Assembly (NCBI GenBank): GCA_963696025.1
Contig: CAVOII010000006.1
Coordinates: 1-64,000, forward strand
DNA length: 64,000 bases
Direction of reading: 5' to 3'
Source: JABCYV01 sp963696025
GTDB lineage: Bacteria; Acidobacteriota; Terriglobia; Terriglobales; Acidobacteriaceae
Part shown: one piece after another, positions 25,632 to 33,741 of the stretch
Numbering within the stretch: the first letter of the stretch is position 1
Layout: each line of letters starts with the position of its first letter
Program-made: the position numbers and the translations under genes
Notes under the pieces: model-generated
The model's database searches: none
What the model was told of the DNA's origin: nothing
Seen by the model: only the letters and a program-made list of their open reading frames with translations

Positions 25632-26531
25632 ATGCGCAGGAACCTCACCTTATTGCTTTCATTGTTGCTGGCAGGCTTTGCCGCAGCCAACGACGCCAAG
25701 CCCACAGCTCCCAGGAACCGCGCCGCCAAATCATGGTCGGTCCGCTGGCAGCCGGCGCTGCTGGTCAACGGAGCGCCGGTCGTGTTTCAGGTCAATCCGC
25801 CAGCGCGCCTAGAATCTCTCTCGGGGAGGTGGTTCGATCGTGAAGTCTTCTTCGATTTTGACGCGAGTAAGAAGAGCTGGTACGGGATCGCGGGCATCAG
25901 CCTGGAGATCCAACCCGGCACATATGTGCTGACATTGAAGGGAACCAGTGCAGCAGGTACGGAAATTTCCTTCGAACAAAAAGTTCGCGTCCGCGCCGCG
26001 AAATATCCGAGCATTGCAGTGAGCGTTGCCAAGCAATTTACCGAGCCCAGCCCAGAGCAACTGGAGCGCATTAATCAAGAGAAGACACTCAAACAGGATG
26101 TATTCCGTCGCGTTGATCCCGAGCGCGAGTGGTCCGGGAAATTCCAGCCGCCGGTCAGTGCGCCCATTTCCGATGTCTTTGGCACCCGCCGCACCTTCAA
26201 TGGAAAAGTGCAAAGCATGCACCAGGGACTCGACTACGCCGTCCCTCAGGGCACGCCGGTTTCCGCCCTTAATGCTGGGACCGTTCTTCTGGCCCGCCCG
26301 CTTTTCTTTGAGGGCGATTGCGTGGTACTGGACCATGGACAGGGAGTACTGACGCTCTATCTGCACCTATCAGAGATCAAGGTGAAGGAAGGTGAACGCG
26401 TAGCGCGAAGCCAGGAAATCGGTCTAAGCGGAGGGACCGGGAGGGCCACTGGACCTCATTTGCACGTCGCGGTTCGCTGGCAGGGAATCTACCTGAATCC
26501 GGAGACCCTTCTCGCATTGAAGTCTCCATGA
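25632..26531 (+). CDS. Exported M23-family (LytM-like) metallopeptidase
   Basis: A 299-residue protein. ATG 25632 begins a signal peptide (RRNLTLLLSLLLAGFAAAND). The N-terminal part is beta-rich (QPALLVNGAPVVFQV and FDASKKSWYGIAGISLEIQP). The C-terminal LytM domain has HQGLDYAVPQGTPVSALNAG (His and Asp zinc ligands) and HLHVAVRWQGIYLNPE with ATGPH before it, the HxH ligands. M23 enzymes cleave the peptide bridges of peptidoglycan or act as divisome activators. All ligands are present. GTG 25596 is an alternative start. Confidence 0.88.
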   Translation: MRRNLTLLLSLLLAGFAAANDAKPTAPRNRAAKSWSVRWQPALLVNGAPVVFQVNPPARLESLSGRWFDREVFFDFDASKKSWYGIAGISLEIQPGTYVLTLKGTSAAGTEISFEQKVRVRAAKYPSIAVSVAKQFTEPSPEQLERINQEKTLKQDVFRRVDPEREWSGKFQPPVSAPISDVFGTRRTFNGKVQSMHQGLDYAVPQGTPVSALNAGTVLLARPLFFEGDCVVLDHGQGVLTLYLHLSEIKVKEGERVARSQEIGLSGGTGRATGPHLHVAVRWQGIYLNPETLLALKSP

Positions 26532-26563
26532 GTCAGGGACGCGGGGCCGGCTCCCGGACTTGC

Positions 26564-28516
26564 TTACGGACGACTGCCAGAAATTTTTCCCAACCCGCTG
26601 CGCGGCCCAGGGAGGGAGCGAGCCGAATCTTTCAAACCCAAATTTCGGATCAGACGATGCAAGTAATTTGCGTGCACGCCTAGAAGTCGCGCCGCTTCCG
26701 TATAATTGCCTTGTGCTTCCCCCAGCGCGCCCAGAATGAGCTCCTTCTTTAGCTCCTTCAGTGCACCGTGATACTTCGCCGAATCGCTGGGACGCAGATC
26801 CCTCTCCAGAATAGACTCCGGCAGGTCCTCGGGACGAATGACGTCTGACCAGGCTAGAACCAGGGCGCGCTCGACCGCGTTCTCCAGTTCTCGCACATTT
26901 CCCGGCCACTCGTAATTGACAAGGCATGCCATAGCCTCCGGAGATATGTGCTTGGCCTTCAACTTGCAGCGGGAACTGGACTTGACCACAAAATAGTCGG
27001 CGAGCATGGGGATGTCCTCGCGGCGTTCCCGCAGCGGCGGCATCACCAGGGACACAACATTCAAACGATAATAAAGATCCTGGCGGAAGCAACCGGTCTT
27101 TACCGCTTCTTTCAGTTCTTTATTGGTCGCTGCGATCAACCGAATGTCGAGCGAAATCGGACGATTGCCGCCCACTCGTTCAAACTCGCGTTCCTGCAGT
27201 ACGCGCAGCAGTTTGACTTGCAGCGCGGGCGCCAGTTCGCCAATCTCGTCCAGAAAGACCACGCCTCCGTCCGCCATTTCCAGGCGGCCTTTCTTTTGTG
27301 TCACCGCGCCGGTGAATGCGCCGCGTTCGTGGCCAAACAATTCGCTCTCCAGCAAGCCCTCGGGGATGGCCGCGCAGTTAATAGCGATGAAGGACTTGCT
27401 CGATCGCGGACTATTGCGATGCACCGCCCGCGCTACCAGTTCTTTGCCGGTTCCACTCTCCCCTTCGATCAGGACTGTTGAATCTGTCGGAGCCACTCGA
27501 GATAAGAACTGATAAACCTCCTTCATGGCAGCGCTTTCCCCTACCATGTTGTGATCGACGTTCACTTCCGTGGTCAACCGCAGGTTTTCCTGCTCCAGCC
27601 ATTGCAGGCGGCGCGCATTTTCCAGGGCCACGGCAGAAATACCGGCGATGGCCGCCACTAGCTCCAAGTGATCCTTATCGAAGCGCGCTGCGCTAGTGGT
27701 TGTGTCCACGTAGATGCAGCCAATCACTCTTTGAAAAATCACCATGGGAACGCACAGCAGCGAGCGGACATTTGCAATGACCAGGCTTTCGACTCCCCTG
27801 AATCCCCCGCTGTGCGGCACGTCTGCTCCCAGAATGGCTACTCCTTGCTCAAGTACCTTGCGCGCAATAGTGCGGCTCACCCGCACGGGGTCGGGCGCTC
27901 GCGACACACGATGGCGGGCAAAAACCGAGGCGAACTGGTCGCCGCCTTTCCCATCCAGCAGAATCGCACCGCGCTCTGCCGGGGCCACTTCAAAAACCAG
28001 ATCCAAAATTTGTGCCTGCAACTGTTCCAGGTCGCGAATGGAATGCACCAGCCGGCTAACTTTGAGCAGCGCATTCAGGTTTCGTGCCAGGCGCGACGTT
28101 GCCGGAAGTTCACTCAGGATGCGGTCCGGCTGCAGGTAAAGCACATCTTGGGGGCGAAGCTGAGTAGTGGTGTGAGCCTGACTGTCCTCGAACTCCACGG
28201 TTCCCGAGGCAGGCCCTTCCTCGTCCTCTTTGACCAGGAAAACAAAGACAGAATCGCCCACGGAAATCTGGTCGCCCTCATGCAGTGGGCTTTCTTTGAT
28301 GGCCACGCCGTTCACGAATGTGCCGTTCCGGCTATCAAGGTCGCGGACCTGATAGCCACCGTCCTTGCGGCTGAACACACAGTGCCGCCGCGAAATGGAT
28401 GGATCGCTGATGGAGAGCAGATTGGATGGGTCCCGTCCGACCGGAAGCTTGCCCTCGGGAAGCGCAAAAGTCGAGTCTTTTAAGGGTCCCGTGAGTACCT
28501 GAAGCCTTGGGTTCAC
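26564..28516 (-). CDS. FHA-GAF-sigma54 activator (bacterial enhancer-binding protein)
   Basis: A 650-residue regulator. The FHA domain (about 20-100) has PVGRDPSNLLSISDPSISRR and DSRNGTFVNG. A GAF domain (about 165-305) has ILDLVFEVAPAERGAILLDG. The AAA+ domain (about 325-560) has GESGTGKE (Walker A), ESELFGHERGAFTGAVTQK with the sigma-54-contacting GAFTGA loop, and FLDEIGE (Walker B). A Fis-type helix-turn-helix closes the protein (GNYTEAARLLGVHANYLHRL). FHA domains bind phosphothreonine, so a Ser/Thr kinase may control it. The likely promoter and divergent RNA region lie beyond 28517. Confidence 0.9.
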   Translation of the reverse strand: MNPRLQVLTGPLKDSTFALPEGKLPVGRDPSNLLSISDPSISRRHCVFSRKDGGYQVRDLDSRNGTFVNGVAIKESPLHEGDQISVGDSVFVFLVKEDEEGPASGTVEFEDSQAHTTTQLRPQDVLYLQPDRILSELPATSRLARNLNALLKVSRLVHSIRDLEQLQAQILDLVFEVAPAERGAILLDGKGGDQFASVFARHRVSRAPDPVRVSRTIARKVLEQGVAILGADVPHSGGFRGVESLVIANVRSLLCVPMVIFQRVIGCIYVDTTTSAARFDKDHLELVAAIAGISAVALENARRLQWLEQENLRLTTEVNVDHNMVGESAAMKEVYQFLSRVAPTDSTVLIEGESGTGKELVARAVHRNSPRSSKSFIAINCAAIPEGLLESELFGHERGAFTGAVTQKKGRLEMADGGVVFLDEIGELAPALQVKLLRVLQEREFERVGGNRPISLDIRLIAATNKELKEAVKTGCFRQDLYYRLNVVSLVMPPLRERREDIPMLADYFVVKSSSRCKLKAKHISPEAMACLVNYEWPGNVRELENAVERALVLAWSDVIRPEDLPESILERDLRPSDSAKYHGALKELKKELILGALGEAQGNYTEAARLLGVHANYLHRLIRNLGLKDSARSLPGPRSGLGKISGSRP

Positions 28517-28553
28517 TTAGAGTCCCTGCCTGAGCCCAGAAAGGTTTAACACA

Positions 28554-28569
28554 CTTACTCGTGAGTAAG
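28554..28569. promoter_or_regulatory. Operator-like palindrome
   Basis: CTTACTC-GT-GAGTAAG has 7-base arms and a two-base centre. TetR-type repressors often bind this kind of site. It lies about 40 bases upstream of the sigma-54 activator gene start, where a repressor or activator site would be expected. No TetR gene lies nearby. Confidence 0.4.
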
Positions 28570-28603
28570 CTTATCCCGAATCGGATCGTTCGACTATCAG
28601 AAC

Positions 28604-28630
28604 GGATAGGCGACTATCCATTCGGATAGT
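28604..28630. repeat. Three-part, mutually exclusive hairpin
   Basis: GGATAG (28604-28609) can pair with CTATCC (28614-28619), while ACTATCC (28613-28619) can pair with GGATAGT (28624-28630). The middle strand serves both. Such alternatives can act as a switch or as overlapping operator sites. Confidence 0.45.
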
Positions 28631-28831
28631 ACTTCCGCCGACGGGCCATTTGCCGGGCGTTACGCCCTCACGACCGCAGCTTGCCCGAAATCAATACGTT
28701 AGAGGGGAGCAGGGGTTCTTGGCAATAAGGTTAAGCGGTGGTCGCACACGTGCATCAGCAAGGAGTGACGACTAGCCTGGCAAAAGCGACGGGGGAAGCG
28801 CTTTCAGATGTTTCGCTAGGCGGTGCTCAGC

Positions 28832-28875
28832 GGGAACCCGAGGGACCCCTCATCGGGTTCCCGGCTTTATTTTAG
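28832..28875 (+). terminator. Strong intrinsic terminator, plus-strand
   Basis: The stem GGGAACCCGA (28832-28841) pairs perfectly with TCGGGTTCCC (28853-28862), followed by GGCTTTATTTTA. The T-rich run follows on the plus strand only. It would end a rightward transcript, although no plus-strand protein gene precedes it for several kilobases. Confidence 0.75.
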
Positions 28876-28889
28876 AATCAGCCTTCAAA

Positions 28890-31800
28890 TCAGCCACTGG
28901 CGGCGAGCAGGCCAGGCGATGATAGAGCTTGTGGCACGGCGACTCCGTCCCGGAACTCCACCTTCCTTCCTGAGATCGATGGAACACGATCGCCTGGCAC
29001 TAGAATTCCGACCAGATTTAAAGGATCCGCAGCGGAGAGTGCGATTACTTCTCCAGTAGCCTTCAAATTGCGTGTTGCCCTCAGAGATTCCACGGCCACC
29101 GGAAGAGCGAACTGTTCGCCGAGGAATCCGTCAACGAAACGGCCGCCGCGGATCTCACCGCGATCCTCGAGACGTCGAAATGCCATCTGCAGTTCACGCC
29201 ACTTGGGCAGATTGGTCTCTCGCGCCAGCAAATCGCGGAAGACTACGCCATAGCGTTTTAGCAGCATCCAACATGTGGCTTCAACGGCGCGATTGCGCTC
29301 GACCGCCTCGTCGGTGTGAAGCAATGCCCATCGTCCGGTGCTGTGCCGTGGACGCGCGCTGCGTCCGCTACCTTGACCGGCGCGCCGCTTGGGATCAATG
29401 AGTGAGCGCAGGTTGTCGAAGCCATCCGCCGTGACTAATCCGCCCGCGACCAGTTCCCACAGCGCAGTTTCGACTTCAGACTTCAACTTTCCAGTTCCAC
29501 GCACAATATCGGCAAAGAACGAGGCCCCACGCTGGCGCAAAAACTCCAACACCCGTCGTGCACCCTCGCTTAGCCCACGCGCCTCCGGCTGCTCGGCCGC
29601 AGGGCCGTGCGGGCTCATCCAATCGGCTTCTTCGCGCACAAAGAATGTGACCGGAGCGACACTAGTGGGAATTACTCGACGTTTTCCGGCGGCGGAATCC
29701 TCCAGCGTCGCGGGATGCGGAGACAAGCGTCCCCAACCGACCGCACCGGTGAGGCAAAGCTGGTCGAGCCACTTGGGGTCGTAGTTTGCGATACGCCGGC
29801 CCAGCACCTGTCGCTCCCAGGCGTTGGCGGGAATTTCAAAGCCCTGCAACTGTCGCAGCACATCCAGCGTCGCGCGCTCACCTTGGACCTGCGTCCCCGG
29901 AGCAACGTGCTGCCAGCGCAACAACCAGCGCATGAACTGAGAGGCTGTGACAGGCTCGATCTGCTTACGCAGCGTTGCTACCGTCATTCGATGAATGCGA
30001 GCTAACAACCTCCGTTCGCACCATTCGTGTGGCGCGGGCGCCCCCGCCCGCGATTCTTCGTCAGTGAACTTCCCTCGCAGCACTGTCCCGCTGGCTTCCA
30101 TTCGCAGCAAAGCCCTTTCGATTTCGGATGAAGGAAGCCCGAGCAATTCTCCGAGTTGCGCCGTTGTAGTCGGCCCCAAATGCGGCATCCAGCCGGTAAT
30201 CATCGCCAGGAGAGCATCATCCCGAGAGGGAACTGAGCTTTCGACTTCCGCCAGGCTCTGCTCGAATCTGGCAGAACGAAATAATTGCAGGAATGTCTTG
30301 GCTCTCTCTGCCGCAACCCAATACCGCCGACCTTCATCGATCGCTGAACCCGCGCGACCGTGTTGAACGAGCCTTTCAAAGTAACCACGCCATTGCTCGC
30401 TATCACGGTTCAGTTGGGGATAGCCGCCCTCGGCTGTCCAGTCCAGCGAAGCTGGAAGGCCTGACATCGAATGCTCTTTTGTTGCGTTGTTCAGGCTCGA
30501 AAAAACCTGCTCAGCTTTGCTGAGCCGGACAGCCGAGGGCGGTTGTCCCCACGTCAGTATTGGCAGTGCGATCAGCGTATGCAACACGTCATGCAACTCG
30601 TCCGCATCTCGGACGTCTGGCCAGGCCTCCTCGCGAACCTGTGCAATCGCCGCCTGGTCGAGCTTCCCCACTTCTTCAAGCACTGACTCTGGCAAAATCC
30701 GCCGCATCTCCACAGCGCGCGCCCGTCGCTCTTCCAGCGGCGCATCGTCAAGATACGCGTACGGATTGGCGTTCAAGATTTCGTGGGAGAACTGCGACGG
30801 CACGGGTGTATCTACGGCTATGCAGCGGATGCGTCCTTCAGCCATTCCGCGGAGCAAATCCTTCAAACCCTCCAGATCCATGGCTTCGGTAAGCACATCC
30901 TTCATGACTTCATTTACCAGCGGATGGTTGGGAATCTGGATGTCACCCTGAAGGTTTTCCTGACAGGCTGCGGCATCGGGAAAAACTGAAGCCAGCAGAT
31001 CATCCGAGCGCATGCGTTGAATCTGTGGCGGAACTCTCTTGCCGCCATGAAAACGCAGCAATGCAAGAGCGCGATTTGCATCCCAACGCCATCGCGTACC
31101 GAAGATCGGCGAAGCCAGGGCAGCCTGCTCCAGGATCGGCTGCACCGTCTCGGCGTTGAGAAAATGGAAAACATCGGCAAGCGGAAAACTGTGCTGCTCA
31201 GACAGCGCGATGTTCAGGCCGTTGTCGGTGGCTGCCGCCTGCAATTCAAAGTTGAAACTGCGGCAGAACCGCTTACGCAGGGCGAGCCCCCAGGCTTTGT
31301 TAATGCGTCCACCAAAGGGCGCGTGGATAACCAGTTGCATCCCGCCGCCTTCATCGAAGAAACGCTCTGCGATGATCGTGTCCTGCGTCGGCACTGCACC
31401 GAGTACGGCGCGTCCCTGGAGGATGTATTGGATGGCTTGCTCAGCGCCCGATTCATCGAGACCGCACTCTTCTTTCAGCCAGGCCACTGTCTCGGCGACT
31501 TCAGGCTGATTCTGTGAAACTCCAACTGGGAAGATGTTTTCCAGCCTGTCGCTGATCTGTTGACGGAGGTCGGCAATGTGCAATGAAAGTTCCTGGGTGC
31601 GCGCCGGAGCCTCACCCAGCCAGAAGGGAACACTTGGGGGAGCGCCGTGGGCATCTTCCACAAGCACTCGTCCGGACTTGCCCTCGACCCGGCGAATCCG
31701 CCATGAGCTGTTGCCCAGCAGCATGATGTCGCCGGCATTGCTTTCCACCGCGAAGTCCTCGTCGAGTGTGCCGATGACAACGCCTTCCGGCTCCGCCACC

Positions 31801-33413
31801 ACGGTGAACAGTGCTGTCTCCGGTATGGCGCCGCCACTCGTGATCGCTGCCAAACGGCTGCCGCGTCGAGCTCGCAGTTTGTGATTTACACGATCACGAT
31901 GGATGTAAGCGCCGTATCGTCCACGCCGCGCCGCAATCCCCTCGGAAAGCATTTCGAGAACAGCCTCGTAGACTTCGCGCGACAGATTTCGATAAGGATA
32001 GGCCCGCCGGACAAGAGCAAACAGCTCGTCTTCATCCCAGCCGGAATCAGTAGCGCCGGCGTCCCGGCCGGCTGTCGAGAGAGCATCCTGCTCTCCTACA
32101 GCCTGGCGAGGCGCCCGCCACACATCGATACTGCCCCTCCCCGCCGCGCAAATCGCCACAATCTGCTGCGTCAGGATATCAACGGGGGCGTGCGGAATCA
32201 TGATTCGATCCAGATCGCCTTGCTTGATGGCCCGCACTAAGGCGGCGCATTCCAGCAGGTCGTCGCGAGTAGTAGCGAAGAAGCGTCCCTTGGGAATCGC
32301 GCCCCGCCAGTGTCCCGAGCGCCCCACTCTTTGCAGGGCAACGGCGATGGCTCTCGGCGAACTGATTTGAGCCACCAGATCCACAGTGCCGATATCAATT
32401 CCTAACTCCAGTGAAGCTGTTGCAACCAGCACTTTGATCTTGCCCTCTTTCAGCTTGTTCTCGGCCGCGAGCCGCAACTTACGGGAGAGACTGCCGTGGT
32501 GGGCCGCCACATTGTCTTCGCCCAGGTGTTCGGCAAGATGATGCGATACGCGTTCCGCCAGCCGCCGAGTGTTCACAAAAACCAGCGTGGAACGATGCTG
32601 CTCGATCATCTCGACGAGCCGGTCGTAGATCTCCTCCCACATCTCGTTGCTGGCAACGGGGCCAAGCGGACTGCCCGGAACTTCGAGGGCAAGATCGAGC
32701 CGTCGCTTATGGCCGACATTGACGATGACTGGATCCGGACGATCATTCCCGGCCAGGAAGTGAGCAATCTCTTCGATGGGTTTCTGGGTCGCCGAAAGAC
32801 CGATGCGGGCGGGCGGATGGAAGGTTAATGCTTCCAGCCTCTCCAGTGAAAGCGCCAGATGAGCTCCGCGCTTGTCATCAGCCACAGCGTGAATTTCATC
32901 GACAATGACGGTCTCGACGTCGCGCAGGATGGTACGGCTCTTCTCTGCTGTCAGCAAGATGTAGAGCGATTCCGGCGTCGTGACCAGAACATGTGGAGGC
33001 TGCTTCAGCATGGCGCGGCGCTCGTGCATTAAAGTGTCGCCAGTGCGTACCGCAGTGCGAATCTCCGGCATCAGCAATCCACGCTCGCCGGCCATCTGCA
33101 GAATCTCGCCCAGGGGCACTTCAAGATTCTTCTGAATATCGTTGCCCAGCGCTTTCAAGGGAGAGACGTAGAGCACTTCGGTCCGGTCGTGCAAATCACC
33201 AGCGAGCGCCTTTCGTACCAACCGGTCAATGCAGGCGAGGAATGCAGCGAGAGTCTTGCCCGAGCCTGTGGGCGCGGAGATCAGCGTGGTGTGGCCAGCA
33301 AGAATATGCGGCCAACCCTGCTCTTGCGGTTCTGTAGGAGTGCCGAATCGCCGGACAAACCACTCCCGCACTAACGGATGGGCCCAGTCGACGGATGTGG
33401 CGGGGATGGACAT
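28890..33413 (-). CDS. lhr: Lhr-type DEAD/DEAH ATP-dependent helicase with palindromic insertions
   Basis: A 1507-residue helicase (ATG 33413; a TTG just upstream is the alternative) of the Lhr family, superfamily 2. The first half has the helicase motifs: SAPTGSGKTLAAFLACIDRL (motif I), LYVSPLKALGND (Ia), TPESLYILL (Ib), VIVDEIHAVADDKRGAH (II, DEIH), GLSATQKPIEEIA (III) and SLELGIDIGTVD (V). QRVGRSGHWRG is motif VI. The long C-terminus (FRRLEDRGEIRGGRFVDGF, then GEQFALP) is the full Lhr tail. Lhr enzymes unwind DNA and RNA-DNA hybrids in repair. Three segments have no counterpart in the expected family pattern: near residues 435-455, 956-1000 and 1121-1130. Their DNA is palindromic (listed separately). 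Confidence 0.9.
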   Translation of the reverse strand: MSIPATSVDWAHPLVREWFVRRFGTPTEPQEQGWPHILAGHTTLISAPTGSGKTLAAFLACIDRLVRKALAGDLHDRTEVLYVSPLKALGNDIQKNLEVPLGEILQMAGERGLLMPEIRTAVRTGDTLMHERRAMLKQPPHVLVTTPESLYILLTAEKSRTILRDVETVIVDEIHAVADDKRGAHLALSLERLEALTFHPPARIGLSATQKPIEEIAHFLAGNDRPDPVIVNVGHKRRLDLALEVPGSPLGPVASNEMWEEIYDRLVEMIEQHRSTLVFVNTRRLAERVSHHLAEHLGEDNVAAHHGSLSRKLRLAAENKLKEGKIKVLVATASLELGIDIGTVDLVAQISSPRAIAVALQRVGRSGHWRGAIPKGRFFATTRDDLLECAALVRAIKQGDLDRIMIPHAPVDILTQQIVAICAAGRGSIDVWRAPRQAVGEQDALSTAGRDAGATDSGWDEDELFALVRRAYPYRNLSREVYEAVLEMLSEGIAARRGRYGAYIHRDRVNHKLRARRGSRLAAITSGGAIPETALFTVVAEPEGVVIGTLDEDFAVESNAGDIMLLGNSSWRIRRVEGKSGRVLVEDAHGAPPSVPFWLGEAPARTQELSLHIADLRQQISDRLENIFPVGVSQNQPEVAETVAWLKEECGLDESGAEQAIQYILQGRAVLGAVPTQDTIIAERFFDEGGGMQLVIHAPFGGRINKAWGLALRKRFCRSFNFELQAAATDNGLNIALSEQHSFPLADVFHFLNAETVQPILEQAALASPIFGTRWRWDANRALALLRFHGGKRVPPQIQRMRSDDLLASVFPDAAACQENLQGDIQIPNHPLVNEVMKDVLTEAMDLEGLKDLLRGMAEGRIRCIAVDTPVPSQFSHEILNANPYAYLDDAPLEERRARAVEMRRILPESVLEEVGKLDQAAIAQVREEAWPDVRDADELHDVLHTLIALPILTWGQPPSAVRLSKAEQVFSSLNNATKEHSMSGLPASLDWTAEGGYPQLNRDSEQWRGYFERLVQHGRAGSAIDEGRRYWVAAERAKTFLQLFRSARFEQSLAEVESSVPSRDDALLAMITGWMPHLGPTTTAQLGELLGLPSSEIERALLRMEASGTVLRGKFTDEESRAGAPAPHEWCERRLLARIHRMTVATLRKQIEPVTASQFMRWLLRWQHVAPGTQVQGERATLDVLRQLQGFEIPANAWERQVLGRRIANYDPKWLDQLCLTGAVGWGRLSPHPATLEDSAAGKRRVIPTSVAPVTFFVREEADWMSPHGPAAEQPEARGLSEGARRVLEFLRQRGASFFADIVRGTGKLKSEVETALWELVAGGLVTADGFDNLRSLIDPKRRAGQGSGRSARPRHSTGRWALLHTDEAVERNRAVEATCWMLLKRYGVVFRDLLARETNLPKWRELQMAFRRLEDRGEIRGGRFVDGFLGEQFALPVAVESLRATRNLKATGEVIALSAADPLNLVGILVPGDRVPSISGRKVEFRDGVAVPQALSSPGLLAASG
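30027..30052. repeat. Palindrome inside lhr, in frame
   Basis: GTGTGGCGCGGGCG, then CCCCCGCCCGCG, contains GCGGGCG paired with CGCCCGC. It encodes the extra SRAGAPAPH segment of the helicase near residue 1125. It belongs to the same family as the ends of the kdsD element (TGTGTGGCGCGGG). Confidence 0.6.
30416..30550. repeat. 135-base palindromic element inside lhr, in frame
   Basis: The left end (30416-30439, starting GGGGATAGCCGCCCTCGG) and the right end (30527-30550, ending AGGGCGGTTGTCCCC) are near-perfect 24-base inverted repeats. The interior holds two small hairpins (CCAGC-GAA-GCTGG and TCAGC-TTT-GCTGA). The length, 135, is a multiple of three and the frame is open through it. It encodes WGQPPSAVRLSKAEQVFSS and onward to AEGGYPQL, a segment absent from the usual Lhr pattern. 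Confidence 0.8.
32051..32110. repeat. Palindromic element inside lhr, in frame
   Basis: GCCGGC-GTCCCG-GCCGGC (32055-32072) is followed by GAGAGCA-TCC-TGCTCTC (32079-32095). Both are hairpins. They encode the AVGEQDALSTAGRDAGAT segment between the helicase core and DEDELFALVRRAYPYR, where family members are expected to be shorter. Confidence 0.6.
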
Positions 33414-33416
33414 CAA

Positions 33417-33741
33417 AATATTTTATCGAGAAATTCTACTTTCGTAAAATATTCGCCTATAATACGGAAAATAGGCGAAGGAACTCAATCGTCGGACCGC
33501 TGCCGTCCAAGCAAGCTAAGATTCGGTGGCAGGAAACCAGGGAAAGAGTTGGTGGCTGATTAAAAAACCCACCGGCCGTCTGCTTGGGGCGTGCTCGGGT
33601 CGACGACCGATGGGCTACCGTTTCTCCTTACTCACCCTGTTGTTTTCAGGAGTATTTGCTGAGTCTAACCCCCGGTTTCCTAAAAAGTCGCGCCAGATTT
33701 TGTAAAGTTTTGTAGCACAAATCGCAACACGAAAAATCGAT
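33417..33741. other. Gene-free stretch with a TATAAT box inside an inverted repeat
   Basis: This 325-base gap lies upstream of lhr (minus). Its one clear structure is the inverted repeat at 33452-33479 (listed separately). Beyond it, GGTGG (near 33573) and CCACC (near 33590) frame an A-rich stretch. I found no open reading frame worth naming and no riboswitch I can recognise. Confidence 0.5.
33452..33479 (+). promoter_or_regulatory. Inverted repeat overlapping a TATAAT box
   Basis: TTCGCCTAT (33452-33460) and ATAGGCGAA (33471-33479) form 9-base arms around AATACGGAAA. A perfect TATAAT lies at 33458-33463, so a repressor bound here would block a rightward promoter. No plus-strand protein gene follows, so a small RNA is possible. 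The ATAGGCGA core recurs at 28606-28613. Confidence 0.4.

Larger units (their letters stand above)
28517..28889. other. Gene-free stretch with operator-like palindromes and an orphan terminator
   Basis: The 373 bases between the sigma-54 activator start (28516) and the lhr stop (28890) hold no credible protein gene. They hold a palindrome at 28554-28569, a set of overlapping hairpins at 28604-28630, and a strong plus-strand terminator at 28832-28875. The terminator implies a transcript running rightward from somewhere in this gap. A GGGCGTTACGCCC hairpin also lies near 28656. I cannot assign this RNA to a known family. Confidence 0.55.

Noticed and set aside
33480..33640. c-di-GMP or other riboswitch upstream of lhr
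   Set aside because: A few bases (GACCGATGGGCTACCG) resemble one arm, but the rest of the motif is missing and the orientation is opposite to lhr.
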